Source of the DNA: Elusimicrobiota bacterium
GTDB lineage: Bacteria > Elusimicrobiota > Elusimicrobia > UBA1565 > UBA9628
Length of the DNA: 64,000 nucleotides
NCBI GenBank assembly: GCA_016209035.1
Contig: JACQWX010000001.1
Location: 1-64,000, forward strand
Direction of reading: 5' to 3'
The first letter of the stretch is position 1, and each line of letters starts with the position of its first letter. Below, piece after piece: positions 7,744 through 16,961 of the stretch. Below the pieces are notes generated by a model. It was not told the DNA's origin. It did no database searches and worked only from the letters and a program-made list of their open reading frames with translations. Position numbers and translations under genes: made by a program.

Positions 7744-10700
7744 GCGCCCCTCCGAAGAAGGTCCTGGTCCTCGGCTCCGGCGCGCTCAAGATCGGGGAGG
7801 CCGGCGAGTTCGACTATTCCGGCAGCCAGGCCATCAAGGCCCTCAAGGAAGAAGGCGTCGCCACGGTCCTGGTCAACCCCAACATCGCCACCAACCAGAC
7901 CTCCGAGGGGTTCGCGGACCGGGTCTACTTCCTGCCCGTGACGCCCGCTTTCGTCGAAGCCGTGATCGAAAAAGAGCGCCCCGACGCCGTCCTGCTCTCC
8001 TTCGGCGGCCAGACCGCGCTCAACTGCGGGGTGGCGCTGTCCCGCTCCGGCGTCCTGGAGCGCGCTGGCATCAGGGTGCTGGGCGCCCCGGTCCGCGCGA
8101 TCGAGGACACCGAGGACCGCGAGCGCTTCACGGCCCGCCTGCGCGAGGTCGGCGCGCAAGCGCCCCGCAGCCGGACGGCCTCGTCCGTGGAGGAAGCCAA
8201 GGCCGCGGCGGCCGAGATCGGCTATCCCGTCATGATGCGCATCGCCTACGCTCTCGGGGGCCTGGGGTCTGGCTGTTGCGCCGACGAAGACCAACTGGTC
8301 TCCCGCTGCCAGGCCGCCCTCTCCCACGCCGGCCCAGCCCAAGGAAGCCGGGGCCAGGTCCTCGTCGAGGAGTTCCTCGAGGGCTGGAAGGAGGTCGAGT
8401 ACGAGATCGTCAGGGACTGCGCTGACAACTGCATCGCGGTGTGCAACATGGAGAACCTCGACCCCCTGGGCATCCACACCGGCGAGAGCATCGTAGTCGC
8501 CCCTTCGCAGACCCTGACCAACGAGGAATACCACCGCCTGCGCGAGATCGCCATCCGCATCATCCGGCACCTCGGCATCGTGGGCGAGTGCAACGTCCAA
8601 TACGCCCTCGACCCCGGGACCGGCGACTACCGCGTCATCGAGGTGAACGCCCGCCTCTCGCGCAGTTCCGCCTTGGCCTCCAAGGCCACCGGCTACCCCC
8701 TGGCCTCGGTCGCGGCCAAATTGGCGCTGGGAAAGACCCTCCTCGAGGTGGAGAACGCCGTCACCCGCGCGACCAAGGCCTGCTTCGAGCCGGCGCTGGA
8801 TTATCTGGTCGTCAAGATCCCGCGCTGGGACCTCAAGAAGTTCCGCAAGGTCTCCAAGACCATCGACTCAGGGATGAAGTCCGTGGGCGAGGTCATGGCC
8901 ATCGGCCGCACCTTCGAGGAGGCCCTGCAGAAGGGCCTGCGGATGCTCGACATCGGCGCTGACGGCCTGGCCGGGGGCGTGGACATCGCGTTCGAGGACC
9001 TCGCCGAGGAGATCCGCCATCCCACCGACGAGCGCATCTTCGCCGTGTACCAGGGGCTGCGGGACGGCTTGGCCCTGGAGCGCATCCGCGAGCTCTCCCA
9101 CATCGACCCCTGGTTCCTCGCCAAGATCGCCAACATCGTAGCCGTTGAGGACGAGCTCTCAGGCTGGCGCACCCAGGAGCCTCCGGAACCGCTCCTGCGG
9201 CGCGCCAAGCGCCTGGGCTTCTCCGACCGCCAGGTGGCCGGAGCCTTGGGCGCGACCGAGGACTCCGTGCGCGGACTGCGCGGCCGCCTGGGCATCCGGC
9301 CCTGCGTCAAGCAGATCGACACCTTGGCGGCCGAATACCCGGCCAAGACCAACTACCTCTACCTCACCTACGCCGGCTCCGAGGACGACGTCGGGCCCGA
9401 CGCCCGGCCGCCCGTGCTCGTCCTGGGCTCCGGAGCCTACCGCATCGGCAGCTCCGTCGAATTCGACTGGTGCTGCGTGAACACGGTCAAGACCCTGCGC
9501 CGCCTGGGCTTGAGCGCCGTGCTGGTCAACTGCAACCCCGAGACCGTCTCGACCGACTTCGACGAGTGCGACCGGCTCTACTTCGAGGAGCTCACTCTCG
9601 AGACGGTGCTGGAGATCCATTCCCGCGAGCGCCCCTTGGGCGCCATCCTCTCGGTGGGCGGGCAGGCGGCCAACAACCTGGCCCTGCGCCTCTCCAAGGC
9701 GGGCGTGCGCATCCTCGGGACCCAGGCCGAGTCCATCGACCAGGCCGAGGACCGGCACAAGTTCTCCCGGCTCCTCGACCGGCTCGGAGTGGCCCAGCCC
9801 CCGTGGAGCGAGCTCTCCACCGTGGAGGAGGCCGCGGCCTTCGCCCGGAAGGTCGGCTATCCCGTGCTGGTGCGGCCGTCCTACGTCCTTTCCGGCGCGG
9901 CCATGGCCGTGGCCATGACCGACGAGGAGCTGCGCCGCTTCCTGGAGAAAGCCGCGCGGGTCTCGCCCGAGCACCCGGTGGTCCTGAGCAAGTTCATCCT
10001 CGGCGCCAAGGAGATCGAACTCGACGGCGTGGCCCGCCGGGGCGAGATCCTGGCCTACGTCATCTCCGAGCACGTCGAGAACGCCGGCGTCCACTCAGGG
10101 GACGCGACCATTGTGGTCCCCCCTCAGCGGACCTATCTCGAGACCATGCGCCAGGTCCAGCGCATCGCGGCCCAGGTGGCCAAGGCCCTGGCCATCCACG
10201 GCCCCTTCAACATCCAGTTCCTCGCGAAGGACAACGAGGTCAGCGTCATCGAGTGCAACCTGCGGGCGTCGCGCAGCTTCCCCTTCGTGTCCAAGGTCTG
10301 CGGCACCAACCTCATCGAACTCGCGGCCAAGGTGATGCTCGACTGGCCCGTGCCCCCGGTGCGCCAGGAGCCCTTCCACCTCGACTACGTGGGCGTCAAG
10401 GCGCCGCAGTTCTCCTTCACCAGGCTCAAGGGCGCCGACCCCACCCTTTCCGTGGAGATGGCCTCGACGGGCGAGGTGGCGTGCCTCGGCGACGACTTCG
10501 AGGAGGCCTTCCTGAAGGCCCTGGCCGCCGTGGGCTTCAAGTTCCCCTTGCGAAGGGTGCTCCTCTCCACCGGCCCCCAGGAGAGCAAGGTCGATTTCCT
10601 GCCGTGTGCCCGGCGCCTCGGCGAGATGGGCGTCGAGCTCCTGGCCACCTCCGGCACGGCCGCCTACCTGCGGGGTCACGGCCTCGTCGTCGAAAACGTG

Positions 10701-10958
10701 GACTGGCCCCTCGCGGGCGGCCCCGCCGCGGCGGACGCGCACATCCGCCGGGGCCGCGTCGACCTCGTGGTCAACATCCCCAAGAACTATCAGACCGAGG
10801 AGCTCACCAACGGGTATTTGATCCGCCGCGCCGCCGCCGACTTCGGCGTCCCCCTGGTCACCAACATCCAGCAGGCCAAGCGCATCGTGGAGGCCGTCTC
10901 CCGCAAGTCTCCCAAGGACCTCGCCATCAAGCCCTGGCAGGACTACGTCCGCACCTAG
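7740..10958 (+). CDS. carB: carbamoyl-phosphate synthase large subunit
   Basis: A 1072-residue protein, the usual CarB length. It makes carbamoyl phosphate from bicarbonate, ammonia and two ATP. Two homologous ATP-grasp halves are visible: the first opens with KVLVLGSGALKIGEAGEFDY, the second with VLVLGSGAYRIGSSVEFDW near residue 560. The C-terminal methylglyoxal-synthase-like regulatory domain (LSTGPQESKVDFLPCARRL onward) is intact, so allosteric control by UMP or ornithine is plausible. The ATG overlaps the carA stop. Confidence 0.97.
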   Translation: MSAPPKKVLVLGSGALKIGEAGEFDYSGSQAIKALKEEGVATVLVNPNIATNQTSEGFADRVYFLPVTPAFVEAVIEKERPDAVLLSFGGQTALNCGVALSRSGVLERAGIRVLGAPVRAIEDTEDRERFTARLREVGAQAPRSRTASSVEEAKAAAAEIGYPVMMRIAYALGGLGSGCCADEDQLVSRCQAALSHAGPAQGSRGQVLVEEFLEGWKEVEYEIVRDCADNCIAVCNMENLDPLGIHTGESIVVAPSQTLTNEEYHRLREIAIRIIRHLGIVGECNVQYALDPGTGDYRVIEVNARLSRSSALASKATGYPLASVAAKLALGKTLLEVENAVTRATKACFEPALDYLVVKIPRWDLKKFRKVSKTIDSGMKSVGEVMAIGRTFEEALQKGLRMLDIGADGLAGGVDIAFEDLAEEIRHPTDERIFAVYQGLRDGLALERIRELSHIDPWFLAKIANIVAVEDELSGWRTQEPPEPLLRRAKRLGFSDRQVAGALGATEDSVRGLRGRLGIRPCVKQIDTLAAEYPAKTNYLYLTYAGSEDDVGPDARPPVLVLGSGAYRIGSSVEFDWCCVNTVKTLRRLGLSAVLVNCNPETVSTDFDECDRLYFEELTLETVLEIHSRERPLGAILSVGGQAANNLALRLSKAGVRILGTQAESIDQAEDRHKFSRLLDRLGVAQPPWSELSTVEEAAAFARKVGYPVLVRPSYVLSGAAMAVAMTDEELRRFLEKAARVSPEHPVVLSKFILGAKEIELDGVARRGEILAYVISEHVENAGVHSGDATIVVPPQRTYLETMRQVQRIAAQVAKALAIHGPFNIQFLAKDNEVSVIECNLRASRSFPFVSKVCGTNLIELAAKVMLDWPVPPVRQEPFHLDYVGVKAPQFSFTRLKGADPTLSVEMASTGEVACLGDDFEEAFLKALAAVGFKFPLRRVLLSTGPQESKVDFLPCARRLGEMGVELLATSGTAAYLRGHGLVVENVDWPLAGGPAAADAHIRRGRVDLVVNIPKNYQTEELTNGYLIRRAAADFGVPLVTNIQQAKRIVEAVSRKSPKDLAIKPWQDYVRT

Positions 10959-11390
10959 CGTGAGTTTGCCGCGCGCTAGACCCCCATTGTTAGACCGCTC
11001 AAAAAAGATGGGTTGGAAGCAGGCCGCTCGAAACCGCAGTCGGTGCACAGCTCCAGATGGCCGCCCAGAGCCGCGGTGCGGCAAGCTTGAGTAGATAGAT
11101 CAGTATATTACAACTTTTCGAGGTGAGCACATGGAAAATTGTGTCGAGCATGCTTGCGTTTCCATTGCCAAGGTGGGCTGCGTTGGCCGACAAACGCCGC
11201 GCGGCCGGTCCGTATATCACCCCCAGCCCGGTACTGCTGCATCGGCCGGAGCACAAGGGGGCCATTATCAACCCGTGTTGAGGTTGTCTGTTTAAACAGA
11301 CAACCTCAACACGGGTTCCGGCACCCCCCACGATGGCCCGGCTGAAGGCATCCGAATGGAACTTTTGGGCCCCTGAATCGTATATGTGTT
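10959..11390. other. 432-bp intergenic stretch, lower G+C, no convincing gene
   Basis: It lies between carB and an XRE regulator. It contains the 48-bp palindrome at 11270-11317 and an AT-rich patch near 11085-11115. A 45-codon frame from ATG 11131 (GAGGTGA at 11119) ends at TAA in the palindrome centre; its sequence looks unlike a protein. Composition and the palindrome suggest mobile-element debris. Confidence 0.5.
11270..11317. repeat. perfect 48-bp palindrome without spacer
   Basis: Left arm 11270-11293 (AACCCGTGTTGAGG...CTGTTT) is the exact reverse complement of 11294-11317. The symmetry stops abruptly on both sides and no target duplication is visible. No T-run follows, so it is not a typical terminator. 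It could be two abutting transposon ends or a cruciform-forming site. Confidence 0.9.
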
Positions 11391-11747
11391 GTGGGAGGAT
11401 TAGTCAGAGTATCGATCGTTCAGCGCCGCGCCCTCAATCAGGCGATCATCCATGCCGGCCGCGTGCCGCGACGCGCCCTTCTCCCTCCCGCGACCCTGAT
11501 ACGGGCGCTTCGGTCGGCTCTGCGGATGAGCCAGACGCAATTGGCGAGACGCTGCGGCATCCCGCGGTCTCATCTGGCACGCCTGGAGGCTGGAAAGGTC
11601 GACTTCCAATTAGCCACCCTCAAGCGCGTCCTTGACGCCATGTTCTGCGACCTGGTGATCCTGCCGTCGGCGAGAAAGCGGCCGAGCGATGCTTTGGCGG
11701 AACGCGACCTGGAAAAGCCGTTCAGCCGGAACCCTTGGGCGCCTTGA
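11391..11747 (+). CDS. XRE-family helix-turn-helix regulator
   Basis: A 118-residue frame from GTG 11391. The recognisable part is the middle: LIRALRSALRMSQTQLARRCGIP and HLARLEAGKVDFQLATL form a five-helix XRE/HipB-type DNA-binding domain. The first 35 residues are uncertain and the true start may be internal. The C-terminal tail (RKRPSDALAERDLEKPF) is polar. No toxin partner (HipA, RelE, HigB) is adjacent. It converges with and overlaps the glycosylase gene by 26 bp. The nearby palindrome and lower G+C hint at acquisition. Confidence 0.65.
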   Translation: MGGLVRVSIVQRRALNQAIIHAGRVPRRALLPPATLIRALRSALRMSQTQLARRCGIPRSHLARLEAGKVDFQLATLKRVLDAMFCDLVILPSARKRPSDALAERDLEKPFSRNPWAP

Positions 11748-12552
11748 GGCCGGGATACTCCCTGGACCAGGCGAAAAGCCACTGCTGGGCGTACCCTGAC
11801 CATGGGCCGAACCTCCGCCTGGCCCAGAGCCGCAGGCCATCGTCCTTGAGCTTGACCCCGTAGAGCTCGCGCAACACCCGGCGGATCCAGGTGTCGACCG
11901 GGAAAGCAGCCATGTCGCCATAGCCGAAGAGGCGGACGCAATCCCTCACCTTGGGCCCGAACCCAAGGATGCCGTCCAGGCCTTCAACCGACTCGGTCGT
12001 CCCAAACGGCCCGCCCGCGCCTCTTGGCGCACCCGGCGCCCGCCGCGCAGCAGCCGTTCGCCCCCGAGCCCCCGCTTGCCGCGCCGCCGAGGCCAGGAAC
12101 CTCCACCTGAAGCCCAGCCCCAGGCTGCGGAGCAAGGCCTCGTCATTCATGCGTCCCGGGTCGAAGCCCGTGGCCTCGTAGACGGAGATGAGGTTGCGCT
12201 GGATGCGCGGGATGTTCGAAACCGGAGACAGCAAGAACGCCACCAGGCATTCCCAAGGGTCTTGCCGGAGCAGGCGCAGCCGTCCGCAGGCGGCGAAGGC
12301 CTGATCGAGCCAGGAGTCCCTGGGCATGGAAGCCCGGATGGCTTCGGGGTCGTGGCCCAGGGCGAAGAACCGCCGGATGAACGCGTGGTCCGCCCCGGAG
12401 AACAGGAGGCGGTCCCCCTCCTGCCGGACGTCGAAGACGCGGCCGTGCGCGCGGATGCGGTAGCCGCGCTCGAGCCTCAGCCAGTTGAAGAACTGGCCGC
12501 ACTCCATGGTCTGGGCGAGGTCGAACCGAACCGTCTTGATGGACCGCCGCAT
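11722..12552 (-). CDS. ogg: 8-oxoguanine DNA glycosylase, OGG1-type
   Basis: A 276-residue HhH-GPD glycosylase that would remove 8-oxoguanine from DNA. The pattern matches OGG1: FLLSPVSNIPRIQRNL (compare the SxNxNIxRI segment), the hairpin LGFGPKVRDCVRLF with the catalytic Lys, and FPVDTWIRRVL with the essential Asp. The ATG at 12552 is chosen because TACAAT (12560-12565) lies 7 nt upstream, the spacing seen for many genes here. Residues from QAGARGRTAAARR to PRGAGGPF are low complexity where OGG1 has ordered helices; this may be an insertion or a relaxed loop. Confidence 0.88.
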   Translation of the reverse strand: MRRSIKTVRFDLAQTMECGQFFNWLRLERGYRIRAHGRVFDVRQEGDRLLFSGADHAFIRRFFALGHDPEAIRASMPRDSWLDQAFAACGRLRLLRQDPWECLVAFLLSPVSNIPRIQRNLISVYEATGFDPGRMNDEALLRSLGLGFRWRFLASAARQAGARGRTAAARRAPGAPRGAGGPFGTTESVEGLDGILGFGPKVRDCVRLFGYGDMAAFPVDTWIRRVLRELYGVKLKDDGLRLWARRRFGPWSGYAQQWLFAWSREYPGLKAPKGSG

Positions 12553-12644
12553 CGCTCGCATTGTACCATAGGCCCTTGGGCTTAAGTCCGCCTGGGACAA
12601 AGGACACTGAACAGCAGGCCTTCCGGCCCCTACAATATAAGGAT

Positions 12645-14687
12645 ATGTTGAGAGCCGCCGCCTGTATCCTTGGCCTGGGGCTCTTCCTGTCCCCGGCGCG
12701 CGCCGCGGTGACGAGTCCGACCAGCGTCATCCCCGGGGCCAAGGCGACGAAAGCCCTCCTGACGTCCTTCTCCGCTCTCAACGCCAAGAAAGCCCTGGAC
12801 GGCATCCGGATCGAGCTGAGCCTGCGCCTCAAGGGCCGAGGCTCGACCTCCCTCGACGATATCTCGGCCGGGTTGGACGCCGTGGAAGCCGGGCTCTCGG
12901 ACCGGTCCATGCTCCCGGCCGAGGCGGCGGCGCTGCGGCCCGAGGTCCGGGAACTGCGCGGCCTCCTCTCTCTCGCCCGCAGCGGTTCCGGGTACGCGGA
13001 CCTCGGCCGCCTGCATCAGGTCAGGACCGCCCTGGGACCTGACGCCGGGAGCGACGGCATCGCCGGCGCCCTGGGTGCGGCGGCGAGGAACCCTGATTCG
13101 GTCGCCCGGGTCTTCGACAACAACAGATTCTCGGCCGTCGTCTCGGCCCCGGCGATGCCTTCCGCGTCCGGGCCTTCGGCCCAGGCCCCGGTCTCGGTCT
13201 CCTCCCCGAAACCCAAGGTCAAGGACATCGACCTCAAGGTCCCGGACCTCGACGTCGAACGCATCAGCCGGCACGTCGTCAGGCTCACCGACGGACTTGC
13301 GGGCAAGTCCGTGCTCGAGGTCGGCCTTGCGACCTTAAGCCGCCTGCCGGACTCCAAGGCCCGGCTCGCCTTGAGCCGCGAGATCGCCTCCGAGGTGACC
13401 GCGGCCTTGGGCAAGAAGGACTCCAGGCTGGCTGAAGCCCTGGCCGAATTCCTGCGGGACATCGGGGAATACCTGCCTGCCGGGACCCGCGCCGTCCACC
13501 TCAACGTGGACGACCGCAACCACTTGAGCCTCATCTTCGAGCGCGGCGACGGGAGCCGCCGCATCCTGGCCGGGCAGTTCCTCCCCTCGAGCCAGCCGGA
13601 CGGCAGGCCCGGCCGGACGGGCTTCATCATCCTGAGGCCGATCGAGGTGACCCCTTCCGGCGTCCCCCGGCAGGACCATCCCGGTTATTGGCGCGAGTAC
13701 CTGGGAGGGGACCGACGCCAGGAATGGACCTCGACCACGGAGGATGAGGAGAAAGGGTGGGGGCTTTGGTCCCGCCAGAACGAGCTCCAGAAGGTCTGGC
13801 TCGCCCAGCAGGTCTGGGTGGACGGCCGATGGCAGGACGAAGGCAGGCGGAACGTCAAGACACTCACCGCCAAGGAGGGCAAGTCCTGGTTCGGCAGGAC
13901 GGGCGACGCGGTCATGAAGACGCCGGGAGTCGGCCACGCCCTCAAGTTCTGCGACGACGTCGGCGCCACGCTCTTCACCGGCATCGCGGCCGCGCCCCAG
14001 GTCCTCATCACCGCGGTCTCGGGCTCGGACACCTACAGCATCGAGGCGGCCGGGTCCTACGCCCACAACCCGCTCATGCGGGCCCTGGTCCACGACCAGG
14101 GCTATCTCGACCGGCTCACTCGTGGAGCGCGCCGGGAGCTCTTCGCCAAGGTCCGCGAGAACCGCCTGCTCGCGCTCCAGACCCAGCCCTTCCCCCTGCC
14201 GCCCGAGGTCATGCGCCAGGCCGTGGACGCCCCCATCAGCGCCAAGGAGGCGGTCGCGACCCTGCGCAACGACTACGGGATGGGCTCCTACGGCAGGCGG
14301 CTCGTGCTCGCGGGCGCGGAGGAAGAAGGCTGGAAGTCCCACGCGCTGAAGGGTGCCGGGGTCGCGACCGGCGTGTTCGAGAACGTGGGCGATGCCGTGT
14401 TCAACCCCATCATGTGGGCGACCATGGGGGCGAGAGAGACGGTCGCGGCCATCAAGGGCACTCAGGCCCTCGCCAGCGGAGCCGTAGGGGCCAAGGCGGC
14501 GTTGACCGCGGTGAGCATCACCCACAAGCTCGCAACCGTGGCCTGGTGGGGGCCCTGGCTCCTGAGCGCCACTGACAACGCGGGCAGGCTGGTCCAGCTC
14601 ACCAACGACCGCAAGTTCGACAAGGACTTCCTGAAGAACGTCGAAGACGTCAGCGCCGACATCCTCTACCTCTTCCTCATCCCGTAG
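12645..14687 (+). CDS. large secreted protein of unknown function
   Basis: A 680-residue protein beginning with a clear signal peptide (MLRAAACILGLGLFLSPARA). The start is ATG 12645, 8 nt after TACAAT (12631-12636) with no Shine-Dalgarno. The N-terminal 190 residues are helical and Ala/Leu/Ser-rich, then come a short Pro/Ser linker and a mixed domain with HLNVDDRNHLSLIFERGDG and DHPGYWREYLGGDRRQEW. Near residues 420-480 and 570-650 are weakly hydrophobic Ala/Gly/Val helices (GDAVFNPIMWATMGARETV). I do not recognise a family. It overlaps the convergent activase fragment by 11 bp. Confidence 0.8.
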   Translation: MLRAAACILGLGLFLSPARAAVTSPTSVIPGAKATKALLTSFSALNAKKALDGIRIELSLRLKGRGSTSLDDISAGLDAVEAGLSDRSMLPAEAAALRPEVRELRGLLSLARSGSGYADLGRLHQVRTALGPDAGSDGIAGALGAAARNPDSVARVFDNNRFSAVVSAPAMPSASGPSAQAPVSVSSPKPKVKDIDLKVPDLDVERISRHVVRLTDGLAGKSVLEVGLATLSRLPDSKARLALSREIASEVTAALGKKDSRLAEALAEFLRDIGEYLPAGTRAVHLNVDDRNHLSLIFERGDGSRRILAGQFLPSSQPDGRPGRTGFIILRPIEVTPSGVPRQDHPGYWREYLGGDRRQEWTSTTEDEEKGWGLWSRQNELQKVWLAQQVWVDGRWQDEGRRNVKTLTAKEGKSWFGRTGDAVMKTPGVGHALKFCDDVGATLFTGIAAAPQVLITAVSGSDTYSIEAAGSYAHNPLMRALVHDQGYLDRLTRGARRELFAKVRENRLLALQTQPFPLPPEVMRQAVDAPISAKEAVATLRNDYGMGSYGRRLVLAGAEEEGWKSHALKGAGVATGVFENVGDAVFNPIMWATMGARETVAAIKGTQALASGAVGAKAALTAVSITHKLATVAWWGPWLLSATDNAGRLVQLTNDRKFDKDFLKNVEDVSADILYLFLIP

Positions 14688-15084
14688 GCCGCGGCCCGGC
14701 CGTCCCCGTCCGCTCCCGCGCGGCGATGGCCGGGGCCTTCCCATCGAACGCGGCCGCCAGCGCCGAGAGCTTTGCGGCGCCCAAGCCCAGGCGCTCGGCC
14801 TGGGCCTCGATGAACGACCCGGTGCCGGCCGCGCACGGCGGGTTGACGGCGTGCTCGCGGTAGCGCCCGGTCTCGTCGAAGAAGATCAGGCTGTAGGTCT
14901 GGGCGCCCACCTCGAAGACGTTGCGGCACCCCGGCAGAAGGAAGCGCGCGTCGGCCAGCAGGGCCTCGACGGCCTCGGCGGCGGCGCCGCGGTGTTCGGC
15001 GTAACGGGCCTCCAGGACCGCGTCCCCCTCCAGGAGGACGAAGCCCAGGTAGGCCGAGCCGACGTCGATGCCGAGCCGGCGCAT
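14677..15084 (-). pseudogene. truncated BadF/BcrA-type dehydratase activase
   Basis: 135 residues related to the ASKHA ATPases that activate 2-hydroxyacyl-CoA dehydratases. The phosphate-1 motif (MRRLGIDVGSAYLGFVLLEG), VFEVGAQTYSLIFF, and the cluster-ligand region NPPCAAGTGSFIEAQAERLG are clear. Normal family members have about 255 residues; here part of the first lobe and the whole C-terminal lobe, including the second cluster Cys, are missing. No dehydratase genes are nearby. It is probably a decayed gene, although the frame is open to its stop. It lies 3 bp downstream of the receiver gene. Confidence 0.7.
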
Positions 15085-15087
15085 CCC

Positions 15088-15471
15088 TCAGCCGGCTCTC
15101 TTCTCGACGGTCTCGGTCACCCTCCGCACGACGGCCTTCAAGTCGAGAGGCTTGAAGAACACGCCCGCGAACACGGCGCCCTTTGGGACCCGCGCGCGAA
15201 TCTCGACCTCCGTCAGCGAGGTGCAAAGGAAGACCGGGATCGCCTTGGTGAGGTCGTTGCCGGCGAGCCTCGCGAGCACGCTTTCGCCCCCGCCCGCGGG
15301 CATCTGCATGTCGAGCAGGATGACATCGGGCCTGGCGCGCGCCGCCGCCGCGACGCCCGAATAGCCGTCCAAGGCCAGCTCGACTTCGAACCCGGCGTCC
15401 CGCAGGATGGACCAGAGGAGTTCCGCAATGTTCCGGTCGTCATCTATGACGAGGACCTTCCCCTTGGCCAT
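15088..15471 (-). CDS. stand-alone response-regulator receiver domain
   Basis: A 127-residue CheY-like protein with no output domain. VLVIDDDRN carries the acidic pocket, DVILLDMQMP the phospho-acceptor Asp, LCTS the conserved Thr/Ser, and FFKPLD the conserved Lys. The ATG at 15471 lies 6 nt after a TATCCT box (15478-15483), so the mRNA may be leaderless. No histidine kinase is adjacent; the partner is unknown. Confidence 0.9.
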   Translation of the reverse strand: MAKGKVLVIDDDRNIAELLWSILRDAGFEVELALDGYSGVAAAARARPDVILLDMQMPAGGGESVLARLAGNDLTKAIPVFLCTSLTEVEIRARVPKGAVFAGVFFKPLDLKAVVRRVTETVEKRAG

Positions 15472-15540
15472 GGCATTAGGATAGCACAAATCCGGCCGGC
15501 CCGCCCACGAGGAGGCCCAGCACCGGGGTTCAAGCCTGGC

Positions 15541-15580
15541 ACCCAGGCGCCTAGGACCAAGGTCCCAGGCGAGCCTGGGT
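15541..15580. repeat. 40-nt imperfect hairpin upstream of the PLD-like gene
   Basis: ACCCAGGC at one end pairs with GCCTGGGT at the other, with an inner stem around GGACCAAGGTCC. It lies between divergent genes, 46 bp before the PLD gene start. There is no T-run. It may be an operator or a dispersed palindromic repeat. Confidence 0.45.
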
Positions 15581-15626
15581 CCATCGGCACTTCTTATAGG
15601 AAAGGAGACCCGCTACACTCGAGGCA

Positions 15627-16904
15627 GTGATCAGCCTCCTGGCCGTCGCGCTGTGGCTGGCCCCCTGCCAAGCCGGAGCGGTCGACCCGGCTGCGGATTT
15701 GAGCGGCCTGGGGTCCAAGTCCCCGGCGGCCTTTCAGCTCCGAAACCTCACGCAGGGCCCCGGCGAGGCCGGGTCCTTCCAGGCGGTCTCGGCGCTGCCC
15801 ATCCGCCTGCCGGCCCCCCCGCCTGCCGTCATCAAGCTCCCGGCCGGCGTCGAACCCGCCGCCGCGAAGCTCTCCGAGTACTTCTCGGACGAGACGGACA
15901 TCAAGACCGAGCTCGTCCAAGCCGTCGATTCCTCGAAGAAGACCATCGAGGCCGCCCTCTTCGGGATCACCCTCACCGAGGTGGCCGAGGCCTTGGTGCG
16001 GGCCAGGGACCGGGGAGTGGCCGTGCGCGTCGTGATGAACCAGAACCACGTCTTCCCGCAGCGGACCCGGTCGAAGGAAGTCCAATTCCTCATGGACAAG
16101 GGCATCGACATGAGGACCGCGAGGGGCAACCGGTCCTACGGCGTCCAGCACAACAAGATATGCGTCTTCGACGGCAAGCTCCTGAAGACGGGCTCCTTCA
16201 ACTGGACCTTCTCGGCCAACAACTACAACTACGAGAACGCCATCTTCACCACCGAGCCGGGCTACGTCGCGGGGTTCTCGGACTACTGGAGATGGATGTG
16301 GGACCGGTCGCGGCCCGTGACGAGCGGGCCCGTGGGAGAGTTCCCTGAGAACCACTTCACCGGCGCCCCTCCCTGCAAGGCCACGGTCAGCTTCAACGGC
16401 GTCGCGCTGCCGGCCTGCGCCTTCTCCCCCCAAGGCCAGACCGAGGCCCACCTGATCAGGGCCATCCAGGCGTCCAGGGACGCCATCAACGTGGCCTCCT
16501 ACAGCTTCTACTCCCAGAACCTGGCCGACGCTTTGGTCGCGGCCCGCGACCGGGGACTCAAGGTCCGCGTCCTCGTGGACAAGGAGATGGGCAAGAAGAG
16601 CCAGATCACCAGGTTCTTCCTCGACAAGGGCATCGCGGTGCGCTGGCTGTCGGGCCGGGGCAAGGGCAGCATGCACCACAAGTACGCCGTGTTCGACGGC
16701 AAGCTCCTGGAGACCGGCTCCCACAACTGGACCAACAACGCCGAGCTCAACGATTTCGAGAACGCGCTCCTCACCGCCAAGGCTTCCACGGTCGGCGCCT
16801 ACACCCGCAAGTTCGAGGAGCTCTACGGCCGCGCGGCCGTCCCGACCATCGAGCAGCTCCCCGCTCCCGAGAAGGTCGAGGGCAGCGCCGCAGCCGCCGA
16901 GTAG
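15627..16904 (+). CDS. secreted phospholipase D-like protein, two HKD motifs
   Basis: A 425-residue protein with a signal peptide (hydrophobic stretch ending PCQAGA). It has two PLD catalytic motifs: HNKICVFDGKLLKTGSFNW near residue 175 and HHKYAVFDGKLLETGSHNW near residue 350. The two halves are clear duplicates, as in cardiolipin-synthase/Nuc-type PLDs. Lipid or nucleic-acid phosphodiester cleavage outside the cytoplasm is the likely activity; the substrate is unknown. The GTG start lies 7 nt after TACACT (15614-15619). Confidence 0.88.
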   Translation: MISLLAVALWLAPCQAGAVDPAADLSGLGSKSPAAFQLRNLTQGPGEAGSFQAVSALPIRLPAPPPAVIKLPAGVEPAAAKLSEYFSDETDIKTELVQAVDSSKKTIEAALFGITLTEVAEALVRARDRGVAVRVVMNQNHVFPQRTRSKEVQFLMDKGIDMRTARGNRSYGVQHNKICVFDGKLLKTGSFNWTFSANNYNYENAIFTTEPGYVAGFSDYWRWMWDRSRPVTSGPVGEFPENHFTGAPPCKATVSFNGVALPACAFSPQGQTEAHLIRAIQASRDAINVASYSFYSQNLADALVAARDRGLKVRVLVDKEMGKKSQITRFFLDKGIAVRWLSGRGKGSMHHKYAVFDGKLLETGSHNWTNNAELNDFENALLTAKASTVGAYTRKFEELYGRAAVPTIEQLPAPEKVEGSAAAAE

Positions 16905-16924
16905 CCGACTCCTTCGAGGACTCC

Positions 16925-16954
16925 TTGACCTGCCTCATGGGCAAGCGGTATAAC
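16925..16954 (+). promoter_or_regulatory. sigma-70-type promoter for the VOC/SDR pair
   Basis: TTGACC (16925-16930), 18-bp spacer, TATAAC (16949-16954). The ATG of the VOC gene is 7 nt after the -10 box, so the start of transcription should fall on or next to the start codon. Confidence 0.7.
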
Positions 16955-16961
16955 TTCCGCC

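Noticed and set aside
11131..11295. Short frame with GAGGTGA upstream ending in the 48-bp palindrome
   Set aside because: Sequence has no protein-like features and stops only because of the palindrome centre.
11270..11317. Bidirectional intrinsic terminator
   Set aside because: No T-run follows either arm, there is no loop, and neighbouring genes are not convergent at this point.
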